Below are positions 1-8,220 of a DNA stretch of 39,586 nucleotides, in pieces. The notes under the pieces are model-generated. The model was not told the origin of the DNA. It did not search any database and saw only the letters and a program-made list of their open reading frames with translations. Position numbers and translations under genes: made by a program. Source of the DNA: Gemmatimonadota bacterium (GTDB taxonomy: Bacteria; Gemmatimonadota; Gemmatimonadetes; Longimicrobiales; Gaopeijiaceae); the NCBI GenBank assembly GCA_024638325.1, contig JAHEKM010000013.1, forward strand, positions 1-39,586, given 5' to 3'. The stretch's first letter is position 1. Every line of letters begins with the position of its first letter.

Positions 1-1
1 C

Positions 2-64
2 ACCCGCAACGCCCTGAAGCTGCTCGGCGCGGTCGGCCTCGGGAACCTCGAGCTCGAGGAGTAG
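2..64 (+). CDS. C-terminal end of an unidentified protein (partial)
   Basis: Only the last 20 codons before a TAG stop are inside the window; the gene begins to the left. The visible tail contains NALKLLG followed by a short acidic end (LELEE). An N-A-x-x-L-L-G helix close to the C-terminus is common in metal-dependent amidohydrolases of the amidohydrolase_2 type, so that family is a possible guess, but 20 residues cannot establish it. A strong hairpin follows 10 bases after the stop, which supports this being the true 3' end of a transcription unit. The next gene lies on the opposite strand, so the two units converge. Confidence 0.55.
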   Translation, partial: TRNALKLLGAVGLGNLELEE

Positions 65-73
65 CTGCCGAAA

Positions 74-113
74 AAGAACCGGGCCCGGGGAAGATCCCGG
101 GCCCGGTGTTCTT
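74..113 (+). terminator. Strong GC-rich hairpin between convergent genes
   Basis: An inverted repeat has arms AAGAACCGGGCCCGGG and CCCGGGCCCGG-TG-TTCTT, with a loop of about six bases and a two-base bulge in the right arm. It starts 10 bases after the stop of the rightward gene. It lies between that stop and the stop of the leftward SusD-like gene. The A-rich left flank gives a T-rich exit on the minus strand, and the TTCTT end gives a weak one on the plus strand, so it probably terminates both. Confidence 0.75.
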
Positions 114-150
114 CTGCCTAGGCCGCGAAGGCCTTCGGCTACCGCTCCTT

Positions 151-1704
151 CTAGAAGCCCACCGGCGCCTCTCCGGGCGGGCAGCCCGTGGCGCGATCGG
201 CGAGCGTGAGGTTCGGATTGATCTCGAACTCGTCGTCGCCCATGAGCCAGCGCACCTGACCACCCGTGCTGTACGAAGCGCCGGCATTCACGAGGTCACC
301 CGCTGCGCGGGGGAACCACAGGATCTCGTTCTGCTGGATCTTCGTGGCGTAGAAGCGCGCCTCGAGCCATAGGGCCCGGCGCTTTTCCTCGATGATCATG
401 TCGCGGTAACGATCCGCGCTACCCTCGACGAGCGTGCGGTACGCGCCCTGGATCTGGGTCACACCGTCCGCCGCACGGATCGCGTTGATGTGGTCCACAC
501 CTGCAGCGCTCGGGCCAGCAGCCTGCGCCCGGATGATGCGCATCTCGCGCCAGTTCACCAGCGGAATGTCCGCCGAGAGGTCGCCGTACTTGGCCTCGAC
601 CCAGTCGGGGCCACCTGCCGTGTTACCAATCACGAGCGGAATACGGGTGTCGGCAGCGAGAGCACCGACGACGTCGGTGGTCGAGGCGGTGGTGAGGGGG
701 AACCCACCGTTGTCGATCGCGCGACCCTCGGAATCGACGGCCAGGTCGAGGTAGCCCGTGTAGGGTACCGGATTGGGCCAGCCACCGGCGTTCGGCGTGC
801 CGGCAACGGGGTGCGCCCCGAGGTCCGTATAGCCGTAGCTGTTGGTGGCTTCCTTGAGCCGGACCGGCCCCTGTACGAAGCCGGCGGCCTGCACGCCGCC
901 GCCGTTACCCTGCGTGCTGGCAATCATGTTGCGCCGCCGCTCTCCCTCCTCGCGGAGGACATAGCCCATGAAGCCGTCCGGTACCGTGGCCGCCACCGTG
1001 GCGGCTGCGGCGTAGTTGCCCTGCGACCAGAGGATGCGAGCGCGCAGGGCGTCCGCGAGGGTCTGAGCGCTGCTCGCGACGTCACCCTGGTTGGTGCTGA
1101 TCGCCGCGTCGCCAGCGGTGGCGAGGTGCGTGTCCGCGCGGTCCAGCCACACGAGCGCCTCGTCGAGCACCTGGTCGGGCGTGAGCAGCGTGCCGAACGT
1201 ATCCTCGTCCGAGATGGTGAACTCGCAGAAGAAGTCACCGAAGACGTTCAGGGTGATCGCGTTGTAGATGGAGAGCTCAGCCATGAGCCGCGCGCTCGAA
1301 CCCCACCCCTGCATCTGGTCGTAGATGGCGTAGCCCTGACCGCGAGCGGTCAGCAACGGGTCCAGCCACTCCCCGCTGTACGCGTCCCCATCGCATTGGC
1401 CACCGCCCGGCGTTGGGTCGTACTGGGAGTAGTCCTGGGCAACGCCCGTGACCTCCTGGAAGTTGTCCTCCGCACCGGCCGCCATGATCGCCATCGAGGA
1501 GTAGGCACACTCCACGACCGCCATGACCGAGCCGACGAGGATACCGGCGACCGCCGGGTCGTCCAGCGCCTCAGACGTCACCGCCGCGGGCAGGTTCACC
1601 TCGAGGAGGCCATCGCATCCGGCGACCCCCAGGGTAAGGACCAGCGCGGCGGTCATCGCCCAGCGACCGGAGCCCGCCCTCGTCTGTCGTCCAATTGCAT
1701 TCAT
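151..1704 (-). CDS. SusD/RagB-family outer-membrane lipoprotein
   Basis: This is the surface substrate-binding partner of the SusC-like channel encoded just upstream. SusD proteins form a lid over the TonB-dependent SusC barrel and capture oligosaccharides, peptides or other nutrients. The start is taken at the ATG preceded by AGGAC, giving 517 residues, a normal SusD length. It begins with a basic N-terminus, a hydrophobic stretch and a lipobox (LGVAGC, lipidated Cys30). SusD-like helical segments follow, including LADALRARILWSQGNY and the late VEGSADRYRDMIIEEKRRALWLEARF region with its conserved E-x-R-R-x-L-W-x-E-x-R pattern. Gene order susC-susD on one strand is the classical arrangement. 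No glycosidase lies nearby, so the substrate cannot be predicted. Confidence 0.93.
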   Translation of the reverse strand: MNAIGRQTRAGSGRWAMTAALVLTLGVAGCDGLLEVNLPAAVTSEALDDPAVAGILVGSVMAVVECAYSSMAIMAAGAEDNFQEVTGVAQDYSQYDPTPGGGQCDGDAYSGEWLDPLLTARGQGYAIYDQMQGWGSSARLMAELSIYNAITLNVFGDFFCEFTISDEDTFGTLLTPDQVLDEALVWLDRADTHLATAGDAAISTNQGDVASSAQTLADALRARILWSQGNYAAAATVAATVPDGFMGYVLREEGERRRNMIASTQGNGGGVQAAGFVQGPVRLKEATNSYGYTDLGAHPVAGTPNAGGWPNPVPYTGYLDLAVDSEGRAIDNGGFPLTTASTTDVVGALAADTRIPLVIGNTAGGPDWVEAKYGDLSADIPLVNWREMRIIRAQAAGPSAAGVDHINAIRAADGVTQIQGAYRTLVEGSADRYRDMIIEEKRRALWLEARFYATKIQQNEILWFPRAAGDLVNAGASYSTGGQVRWLMGDDEFEINPNLTLADRATGCPPGEAPVGF

Positions 1705-1740
1705 TCGGAATTCGTCCTGTTCGAAGTTGGATGGCGGCAC

Positions 1741-1774
1741 CGGGTAGCCCAGGTCCGTAGACCTGAGCTACCCG
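1741..1774 (-). other. Intercistronic hairpin between susC and susD
   Basis: Fourteen-base arms CGGGTAGCCCAGGT and ACCTGAGCTACCCG, with one mismatch and a six-base loop, lie 27 bases after the susC stop and 36 bases before the susD start. No T-run follows on the minus strand. This fits a partial attenuator or a 3'-end stabiliser that sets the susC:susD ratio better than a full terminator. That role is inference. Confidence 0.7.
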
Positions 1775-1801
1775 AGCCGAGCTTCCGCAAGATCGGGAGG
1801 G

Positions 1802-4800
1802 TTAGAACGAGATCCGGACCATCGCGTTCATCGCCGCGATTCCGGGCATCTCCCACAGCGCCGTGGCCGACGGATTGTTGCTGTTCACCGAGTACTCAGG
1901 ATCATAGATGTTGTTGCCGGCCAGATCCTGCTTCGTCTTCTGCCAGATCATCCAGATGTTGGACGCCGACACGGAGACCGAGGCGCGGTCCGCGCCGATG
2001 CGGCCCACGAGGTCCTGAGGCAGGTTGTACCGCGCACCGACCTGACGCAGACGCCAGAAGTCCGCCGCGAAGCGACCGTTGTACCGGTCGTCGAGCGCGC
2101 CACTGCCGCTCGTGCCCGCGAGGAAGAGCGGATCCGTCCGCTCGATCGACTTCAGGCAGTTCCGGTAGAACCGGCACGCATAGTTCGCGTCGACGCTGGC
2201 CAGGAAGCGGCCATACTGACCCTCGGCGACCGCGAAAACCTGCAGGTCGTTGAAGAGGGTGACGGTCGGCGCCACGGAGAAGCTGTAGTTCGGGAACGAG
2301 GGGCCCATGAGGAGGCCGGCCTCGTTGTAGTTCGCGCAGGGGATCGTGGGACCGCCCTGCATGATGTTCGGACCACCGTCGCGGGCCGGGACACCGCCGT
2401 CGCACATGAGCGACGCGGCGTCGAAGTTCGTCCCGCCGGCGTTCATCTGCGCTTCGCGCAGGATGTAGTCCGAAGCGACGTTCGGGAACGGCCAACCGAT
2501 CTGGAAGTTGCCGGTGGCGAGGATGCCCTCACCGAGCGACTCGATCTCGTTGGTCGTGTAGTCACCCGCGACTGCGAGGTCGAAGGCGACCGACTCACCC
2601 TGGTACAGGCGGGCGTCGAGTGCAGCCTCCCAGCCCCAGTTCGACATCTCACCGAGATTGGCCTGACGGCTACCCGTAAGACCGGTGCTCGGGGCGAGCG
2701 ACTGGCTCACGAGCAGGTCTGCCGTGGTGGTGCTGTAGTAGCTGATCTCGGCGGACAGCCTGTCGCTGAAGAGCGCGATGTCCATACCGACCTCGAACTC
2801 CGTGCTCACCTCGGGACCGATGTCCGGGTTCCCGGCGGTGGTCGGAATGAGACCGTTGCCGCGCGGGCCGATGAACGTCCCGAACAGCGTCTGCGACGCG
2901 AACGTCCCAGGCTGACGACCGGCCTTACCCCAGGCGCTGCGGAGACGCAGGCTGTTGATGAAGCCGACGTTGAAGAAGGACTCCTCGGAGAGCACCCAGG
3001 AGGCCGAGACCTTCGGGTAGTACTGCAGGTCGAACTCGCCACCGAACGCAGAGTTGTCGTCCGCCCGGATGGCGCCGGTGATGTAGAGCCGGTCCTGCCA
3101 GCTCAGCTCTTCCTGAGCGAAGAAGCCGAGGGACTTGTTCTCGGTCGAGCTGAAGCTGACCTGACGGTCGCCGAACTCGGTCTGCGAGATGACGGTCTGG
3201 ACCGTCGTCGGGAAACCACGACCGGAGTTGGTGACGTTCTCACGGAAGCGCGTGTAGTACTGCGCTCCGAAGGCCGTCGTGGCACGCAGGTCGGACGTGA
3301 CCTGGTAGCCGGCGCTGACCGAGTAATCGAACGTGAGGTTTTCGTCGATCGGGCGGCCGTACACGACCGAGCCCGCAGGCGCGTTCGGGAAGTCGGAGAC
3401 GCCCGGAATGAAGTTGTTGTTCGACTCGGCGCCCCGGTCGATGCCGAAGATGAGGCGCTGGGTCAGCCAGTCACTGTACGTGTGCGTCGCAGTGGCGCTG
3501 GCCGTGAAGCGACTGTACTCACGGGTGATGTCCGTGGCCTCGTACGCCTCCGGGAAACGCTCCTGGAAGCCGAGGAAGCCGTCGCCGTCCGCACCGAGCG
3601 AGGGACGCACGCCCGGCAGGTTGTAGGGACGGCCCCAAACGAGCTGGTGCCAAACGCCACCCTCTTCGTCGACCGTCGCAAAGCGGGTGTCGCCCTGCAC
3701 GTAACCGGTCGAGACGTCGAGGTTGATGTTCTCGGTCAGGAGAACCGTCACGTTCGCACGGACGCTCGTCTGGATGTTGGTGTTGTAGTCGACTACGCCG
3801 ACCTCGTCGCCGAAGGTACCGGCCAGGTAGTACCGAACCTGGTCGAGACCACCGCGAACGCTCGCGTTGTAGCGCTGCGCCCAACCGTTCTGGAACAGGT
3901 CGCCACTACGGGCGTTGGTCGGGTCGAAGGTCGAAGCGATGCCGCCCGTGCCCCCCGCCGGCAGGCCGGCGAAGCGGCCGTCACGACGACGATAGTGACC
4001 GGCCTCGTCGTACAGCTGAACGGGGACGATGTTGGCTGCGGGGCACTGCGAAGCGACGATCGAGCACGCGTACTGCGTTCCGAGTGTGCCCTGAGGATCG
4101 ACCTTGAAGTTCGTGCCCTGCGAGGTCTCGATGGTGAACTCGGGCGCACCCACCGAGCCCTTCTTCGTGATGATCTGGATCACGCCGGCCGATGCCTCCG
4201 TGCCGTACAGCGTGGCGGCGGAGGGGCCCTTGATGATCTCGATGCTCTCGATCTGGTCGGGGTTGATGTCACCGAGCGCGCTCGCATTCGAGGCGACGCC
4301 CGTGCTGGGCCCGAGCGTGGCGTCGTTCTGCACGCGCACACCGTCGACGTAGATCAGGGGCTGGCTGCCCAGCGACACGCTGGAGACGCCACGGATCGTG
4401 ATACCCGATCCACCGCCGACCTGACCGTCGACACGACCGAACCGGAGGCCCGGCGTACGAGCCGCCATGAGCGACTGCATGTTGGTGATCGGAGCCTGCT
4501 CGGTCACGCTCGCCGCGGAGAGACGCTCGACCGAGTTACCGAGGGCGCGACGCTGGGTCTGCCCGACGGTACCCGTGACGATGACCTCCTGCAGCTGCAG
4601 AGCTTCCTCGGTCAGGACGATGTCCTGCACGACCGTGGCGCCTGCGCCGACCGTGACTTCCCGCGTGACCGTCCCGTACCCGATCCGGGCCGCCGTGACG
4701 GTGTGCGTCCCGGCCGGGACGTTCACGAGGAGGTAACGCCCGTTCTGCTGGGTGAGCGCACCGAGGTTCAAGCCCTCGATGAAGATCTGGACGGACGCGA

Positions 4801-4942
4801 TCGGCGCGCCGCCCTGGGAGTCGGTGACGCGTCCGGTCACCGTCCCGGCCTGCTGCGCGCTGAGGCTCGGCGCTGCAAGCAGCAATGCCGCCGCCAATAC
4901 CGCGAACGCGCGATTGAATGACGAACAAGGTCGTGAGTGCAT
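1802..4942 (-). CDS. SusC/RagA-family TonB-linked outer-membrane receptor
   Basis: This is a TonB-dependent channel for active nutrient import, working with the SusD-like lipoprotein encoded next. The start is the ATG directly after GGGAGGGATC, a near-ideal ribosome site, giving 1046 residues. The order is: signal peptide (about residues 1-30, ending SLSAQ), a carboxypeptidase-regulatory-like beta domain (about 33-110, beginning TVTGRVTDSQGGAPI), then the plug domain with LQEVIVTGT, TIRGVSSVSLGSQPLIYVDG and IEIIKGPSAATLYGTEASAG. The large barrel follows and ends in the aromatic outer-membrane signature VRISF. The N-terminal extension and size are typical of the SusC subgroup rather than of siderophore receptors. 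No anti-sigma or sigma gene accompanies the pair. Substrate unknown. Confidence 0.95.
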   Translation of the reverse strand: MHSRPCSSFNRAFAVLAAALLLAAPSLSAQQAGTVTGRVTDSQGGAPIASVQIFIEGLNLGALTQQNGRYLLVNVPAGTHTVTAARIGYGTVTREVTVGAGATVVQDIVLTEEALQLQEVIVTGTVGQTQRRALGNSVERLSAASVTEQAPITNMQSLMAARTPGLRFGRVDGQVGGGSGITIRGVSSVSLGSQPLIYVDGVRVQNDATLGPSTGVASNASALGDINPDQIESIEIIKGPSAATLYGTEASAGVIQIITKKGSVGAPEFTIETSQGTNFKVDPQGTLGTQYACSIVASQCPAANIVPVQLYDEAGHYRRRDGRFAGLPAGGTGGIASTFDPTNARSGDLFQNGWAQRYNASVRGGLDQVRYYLAGTFGDEVGVVDYNTNIQTSVRANVTVLLTENINLDVSTGYVQGDTRFATVDEEGGVWHQLVWGRPYNLPGVRPSLGADGDGFLGFQERFPEAYEATDITREYSRFTASATATHTYSDWLTQRLIFGIDRGAESNNNFIPGVSDFPNAPAGSVVYGRPIDENLTFDYSVSAGYQVTSDLRATTAFGAQYYTRFRENVTNSGRGFPTTVQTVISQTEFGDRQVSFSSTENKSLGFFAQEELSWQDRLYITGAIRADDNSAFGGEFDLQYYPKVSASWVLSEESFFNVGFINSLRLRSAWGKAGRQPGTFASQTLFGTFIGPRGNGLIPTTAGNPDIGPEVSTEFEVGMDIALFSDRLSAEISYYSTTTADLLVSQSLAPSTGLTGSRQANLGEMSNWGWEAALDARLYQGESVAFDLAVAGDYTTNEIESLGEGILATGNFQIGWPFPNVASDYILREAQMNAGGTNFDAASLMCDGGVPARDGGPNIMQGGPTIPCANYNEAGLLMGPSFPNYSFSVAPTVTLFNDLQVFAVAEGQYGRFLASVDANYACRFYRNCLKSIERTDPLFLAGTSGSGALDDRYNGRFAADFWRLRQVGARYNLPQDLVGRIGADRASVSVSASNIWMIWQKTKQDLAGNNIYDPEYSVNSNNPSATALWEMPGIAAMNAMVRISF

Positions 4943-5417
4943 GATCCCTCCCACATATGGAAGTGTGTACAGCCACCGGACGGTGACCCGCACTTAGAGC
5001 CACCGTCTAGTAGAACCGCATGCGCCTGAGCGCACGGGTCACTAGTACTACGTAGAGGGAGAAAGGGCAAGCAGCCCCTGTCCCTCCTTGGTTACGTAAA
5101 CGATTCAGACTGCAAAACGTGACGTAGCCCCTCCCTGGCTAGCGTTCACCTGCTTCTCGGCGGCCGCCCGGCCACCCTGTCCGACCACCCTGTCCGGTTC
5201 GGCCACCCTGTCCGCAGTCGATCGTCCCCTGCCGCCGGCCATCCACGCCTCCATCACGTTGACGCACAAGCGTTTACGTCTCGGTGACAAGCGAGGTCTC
5301 GCACTTGCCCATGCGGAAGGGTGGAACGATGAAGGCCTCTTCCTCGCGTGCGACACCGAGCCGCGAGGCCCGAGACGCCCCTTGGCGCCCCGGCAGGCCC
5401 TCTTCCAGGGGGAGCGA
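4943..5417. other. Divergent intergenic region, no convincing gene
   Basis: This 475-base stretch separates the leftward susC operon from the rightward sugar transferase and must hold both promoters. Close to susC it contains short AT-rich palindromes (ACTAGT, TACGTA, and TACTAG twice). Read leftward, TTGCCC is followed 17 bases later by TACTAG, a weak sigma-70-like candidate. The centre carries a threefold direct repeat, listed separately. Open frames across it have no ribosome site or recognisable composition. The in-frame extension of the sugar transferase back to the ATG at 5259 is judged non-coding. Confidence 0.5.
5172..5213. repeat. Three copies of a 12-base direct repeat
   Basis: CCACCCTGTCCG occurs at 5172-5183, 5185-5196 and 5202-5213, all exact, with spacers of one and five bases. 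The copies sit in the divergent intergenic region about 205-245 bases upstream of the sugar transferase start. The unequal spacing (13 and 17 bases between starts) argues against simple slippage and would allow protein-binding sites on different helix faces. Function unknown. Confidence 0.7.
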
Positions 5418-6128
5418 GTGAGCACGGTTTCAGACTTCAGGCCCAGGTCTGGTCCCGCGCCGGCACGGCGTCGCCGGGGCGGGTGTTCCGGCGAGCGCCT
5501 ACGCCGGGCCGTGAACCTGGCCGTGGCCGTCGTGGGCCTGATCGTGGCCGCCCCGCTCATGCTCCTGGTTGCCGCTCTCGTCAAGCTCGACTCGAGGGGC
5601 CCGGTCATCTATAAACAGAAGCGAGTGGGCCTCGATCGCAGAGGCGGTCGCGATCAGCGGGTAGACAACCGTCGGCGGGGGTCGGACGTGGGCGGCCGGC
5701 TCTTCACGATGTACAAGTTCAGGACGATGACCTGCGCGCCCCAAGGCTCCGAGGAGTGCTGGGCGACGCCCGACGATCAGCGCATCACCCGCATGGGCCG
5801 CTTCCTGCGCGCCACCCGGATCGATGAGCTGCCCCAGCTCTTCAACGTGGTGAGGGGAGACATGAACATCGTCGGCCCTCGGCCGGAGCAGCCGACCATC
5901 TTCCAGGAACTCCGCCGCGAGCTCGGCACGTACCAGGAACGCCAGAAGGTGCTGCCGGGCATCACGGGCTGGGCGCAGGTCAACCTCGGCTACGACACGA
6001 GCCTCGACGACGTGAAGAGGAAGGTGGAGCTCGACCTGGAGTATATAGACCGGCGCTCGGCCACCGAGGATCTCGCCATCATGGCCCGCACGATGCCCGT
6101 GATGGTGTTCGGGAGGGTGTGGATGTAG
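5418..6128 (+). CDS. Sugar-phosphate transferase (initiating glycosyltransferase, monotopic PGT)
   Basis: It transfers a sugar-1-phosphate from a nucleotide sugar to undecaprenyl phosphate at the inner face of the cytoplasmic membrane, the first step in building exopolysaccharide, O-antigen or glycan units. The GTG start at 5418 is chosen because AGGGGGAG lies just upstream; it gives 236 residues, normal for the small monotopic class. A single hydrophobic segment spans about residues 33-53. The conserved core follows: YKQKRVG, TMYKFRTM, the IDELPQLFNVVRGDMNIVGP block and PGITGWAQVN. An Arg-rich insert of about 20 residues (roughly 73-92) sits where most relatives have a short GKxGK turn. No other polysaccharide gene is adjacent, and peptidase T follows 12 bases later. 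Confidence 0.93.
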   Translation: MSTVSDFRPRSGPAPARRRRGGCSGERLRRAVNLAVAVVGLIVAAPLMLLVAALVKLDSRGPVIYKQKRVGLDRRGGRDQRVDNRRRGSDVGGRLFTMYKFRTMTCAPQGSEECWATPDDQRITRMGRFLRATRIDELPQLFNVVRGDMNIVGPRPEQPTIFQELRRELGTYQERQKVLPGITGWAQVNLGYDTSLDDVKRKVELDLEYIDRRSATEDLAIMARTMPVMVFGRVWM

Positions 6129-6140
6129 TCTGGCGTCGCC

Positions 6141-7409
6141 ATGCGACCCTACACGAAGCCCTCTGACATTCTCGAGCGGACGCGGATGGTCGACCGCTTC
6201 CTCGAGTACGTGCGTTTCGATACGCAGTCCGACGACAACAGCGACACCTGCCCCAGCACGGCCAAGCAGTTGGCGCTCGGTGAGCGCCTCGTCATCGAGC
6301 TGACCGAGCTCGGACTCCGTGGCGTCGGGGAGCCGACCCCGTCCATGGACGACAACGGATACGTCCTGGCCGAGCTTCCAGGGACGACCGGCGGCGTGGT
6401 CGGGCTCTGCGCCCACATCGACACCGCGCCCGCGTTCGACGGGTGCGAGGTGAAGCCGCAGATCGTCGAGGCGTACCAGGGTGGTCCCATCGAAGTCGGC
6501 CACGGGGTCGTGATCGACCCGGGCGACACACCCGAGCTCCTCGAGTGCGTGGGCGACACGCTCATCACCACGGATGGGAGCACCCTGCTGGGCGCGGACG
6601 ACAAGTCCGGCATCGCCACGATCATGGGCGCACTGGAGATCCTCACGCGGGAACCGGGCCTCAGCCACCCCACGGTGCGTGTCTGCTTCAACCCCGACGA
6701 GGAGATCGGCCGCGGCGCCGACCGCTTCCCCTTGGAGCGCTTCGATTGCCCGGTGGCCTTTACGATCGATGGCGGCTTCACCGGAGAGATCAGCGTCGAG
6801 ACGTTCTCGGCCGACAAGGCCGTCGTGACGTTCAAGGGCGTTTCCGTCCACCCCGGCGCCGCCAAGGGCAAGCTGGTCAACGCGCTCACCTACATGGGGA
6901 AGCTGCTCGACCGACTGCCGATGGCGGAGTCGCCGGAATGCACGGAAGGACGAGAGGGCTTCTACCACCCCGTGGTCGCGTCGGGCGACGCCGCGTCGTG
7001 CAGCGTGCAGCTCATCATTCGAGACTTCGACACCCGGGTCGTCGAGGAGCGTGGGCTGCGACTGAAGGCGATGGCGTCCGCGCTGATGGCCGAGGAGACC
7101 CGGCTGGATGTGAGCGTCGAGATCACCGAGCAGTACCGGAACATGTTCGACGTGCTCCAGGGGCATCCGGAGATCTTGGACCGTCTCGAGCGGGCCGTGC
7201 GGGCAGCGGGCATCGAGCCGCAGCTACGACCGGTGCGCGGGGGGACCGACGGGTCACGACTCACCGCGATGGGCATGCCCACGCCGAACATCTTCGCGGG
7301 CGGCATCAACCTGCACGGGCCGGCCGAGTGGGTTTCGACCCGGGTGATGGGTCAGGTCGCCTGCACGATTCTCAATCTCGTGCAGGTCTACGGCGAGGAG
7401 AGGGGCTAG
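6141..7409 (+). CDS. pepT: Peptidase T (tripeptide aminopeptidase, M20B)
   Basis: This cytoplasmic dinuclear-zinc exopeptidase removes the N-terminal residue from tripeptides in late peptide turnover. All hallmark motifs are present: HIDTAP (His92, Asp94), GADDKSG (bridging Asp at 153), PDEEIGRGADRF (catalytic Glu187 and zinc-ligand Glu188), IDGG (Asp210), SVHPGAAKGK, RGGTDGSRL and the C-terminal PTPNIFAGGINLHGPAEW zinc/dimer segment. Its 422 residues are close to the usual 405-420. The gene starts 12 bases after the sugar transferase stop and may be co-transcribed, although the two functions are unrelated. It converges with the OmpW-like gene, with only 10 bases between stops and no terminator visible there. 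Confidence 0.96.
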   Translation: MRPYTKPSDILERTRMVDRFLEYVRFDTQSDDNSDTCPSTAKQLALGERLVIELTELGLRGVGEPTPSMDDNGYVLAELPGTTGGVVGLCAHIDTAPAFDGCEVKPQIVEAYQGGPIEVGHGVVIDPGDTPELLECVGDTLITTDGSTLLGADDKSGIATIMGALEILTREPGLSHPTVRVCFNPDEEIGRGADRFPLERFDCPVAFTIDGGFTGEISVETFSADKAVVTFKGVSVHPGAAKGKLVNALTYMGKLLDRLPMAESPECTEGREGFYHPVVASGDAASCSVQLIIRDFDTRVVEERGLRLKAMASALMAEETRLDVSVEITEQYRNMFDVLQGHPEILDRLERAVRAAGIEPQLRPVRGGTDGSRLTAMGMPTPNIFAGGINLHGPAEWVSTRVMGQVACTILNLVQVYGEERG

Positions 7410-7419
7410 CGCCTCGGTC

Positions 7420-8025
7420 CTACAGCGCGAAGCCGATGCCCGCGCCGAAGATGAGCGGATCGACGTCGACGGCGGGGGCCGGGTCCGCGAAGCCCTCCAG
7501 CCGCAACTCGAGCGGGTGCCACTTCACGTCGAGCGTCAGAAGGAAGGTGTCCGAGAGCGCGAGGTGTGAGCCGAGCTGAATGGCCGGATCCAGCTGGAGG
7601 GGCGGATCGGAAGAGTCCAGCAGTCCGCTCTTTTCCCAGACGTAGGTGAGGGTGACACCGCCGCCGGCAAAGGGCTGGAAGAACTGGTCGGTGTCGTTTC
7701 GCGGTTGCCATTTCAGCGTAAGACCGGAGGCGACGACCTCGAGGGAGCCGAGGCGGGGCTCGGGCAGGGTCTCGGGTCCGGTGACCTCCCTCGACTCGGT
7801 GCGGAGCGAGAGCTCGAGCGCGAAGTCGTCCCTCAGATCCCGCGCCACCGCGCCTTCGATGGAGAGTCCGCTGTACACCGTGTACGCCGTCGGTGACTCG
7901 TCCGAGTTGCCGCTGAGTGTCGCACGGGTGAGGAAGCGCCAGTCCGCGTCGTGGTCGTTCGGGGCCTGGCCGAGTACCACGGCCGGCAGCAGAGCGAGCG
8001 CGACGAGCACGCCGTGTCCGGTCAT
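7420..8025 (-). CDS. OmpW-like outer-membrane beta-barrel protein
   Basis: A secreted 201-residue protein predicted to form a small eight-stranded outer-membrane barrel. The start is the ATG preceded by GGGAGGT. A short signal peptide runs to about VVLG-Q (residue 20). Alternating hydrophobic strands follow, including SLEVVASGLTLKWQP, FQPFAGGGVTLTYVWE and the C-terminal DPLIFGAGIGFAL. The strand pair with ...PYVGAGVNYT-like spacing and the late ...DVKWHPLEL... segment (compare D-x-K-x in OmpW relatives) suggest the OmpW/COG3047 group, which forms hydrophobic channels for small apolar compounds. The assignment rests on pattern rather than a firm motif. It could be a generic porin-like barrel. 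Confidence 0.72.
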   Translation of the reverse strand: MTGHGVLVALALLPAVVLGQAPNDHDADWRFLTRATLSGNSDESPTAYTVYSGLSIEGAVARDLRDDFALELSLRTESREVTGPETLPEPRLGSLEVVASGLTLKWQPRNDTDQFFQPFAGGGVTLTYVWEKSGLLDSSDPPLQLDPAIQLGSHLALSDTFLLTLDVKWHPLELRLEGFADPAPAVDVDPLIFGAGIGFAL

Positions 8026-8049
8026 CGTGTTGTACCTCCCGAATCGGGC

Positions 8050-8071
8050 CCGGCGGCGATCGCGCCGCCGG
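8050..8071 (-). other. Perfect hairpin in the OmpW-like gene leader
   Basis: Arms CCGGCGGCG and CGCCGCCGG flank an ATCG loop. The hairpin ends 24 bases before the start codon of the OmpW-like gene and lies upstream of its GGGAGGT ribosome site. There is no T-run, so a terminator is unlikely; a stable 5' leader structure is more plausible if transcription starts upstream. Confidence 0.5.
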
Positions 8072-8150
8072 TACCTACACGTTCGGGAAGTCGCGGGCGC
8101 CCCGCCGTCGGGTAACCCACCCCAGGGGCTGTCCGGTCCTTGGGCATCCC

Positions 8151-8187
8151 GGAAAGGAAAACGGGGACCGGATCGCTCCGGTCCCCG
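8151..8187 (-). terminator. Rho-independent terminator of the copper monooxygenase gene
   Basis: A perfect 11-base stem (CGGGGACCGGA with TCCGGTCCCCG, loop TCGC) lies 33 bases beyond the monooxygenase stop. Read on the minus strand it is followed immediately by TTTTCCTTTCC. This is the clearest intrinsic terminator in the window. It insulates the monooxygenase from the OmpW-like gene downstream. Confidence 0.9.
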
Positions 8188-8220
8188 CAGCACTTCCAGC
8201 GGCGCAGTTGGCGCCGTGCC

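Noticed and set aside
490-2253. Long open frame (587 codons) antisense to the SusD-like gene
   Set aside because: It is opposite a clear SusD gene and runs through the intercistronic hairpin. The product is Arg/Val-rich with no domain pattern. Long shadow frames are expected in GC-rich DNA.
5172-5213. Direct repeats as a CRISPR remnant
   Set aside because: The repeats are only 12 bases, with spacers of one and five bases and no cas genes.
5105-5608. Leftward open frame across the divergent intergenic region
   Set aside because: It contains the threefold repeat, lacks a ribosome site, has shuffled Ser/Arg/Pro composition and runs into the sugar transferase.
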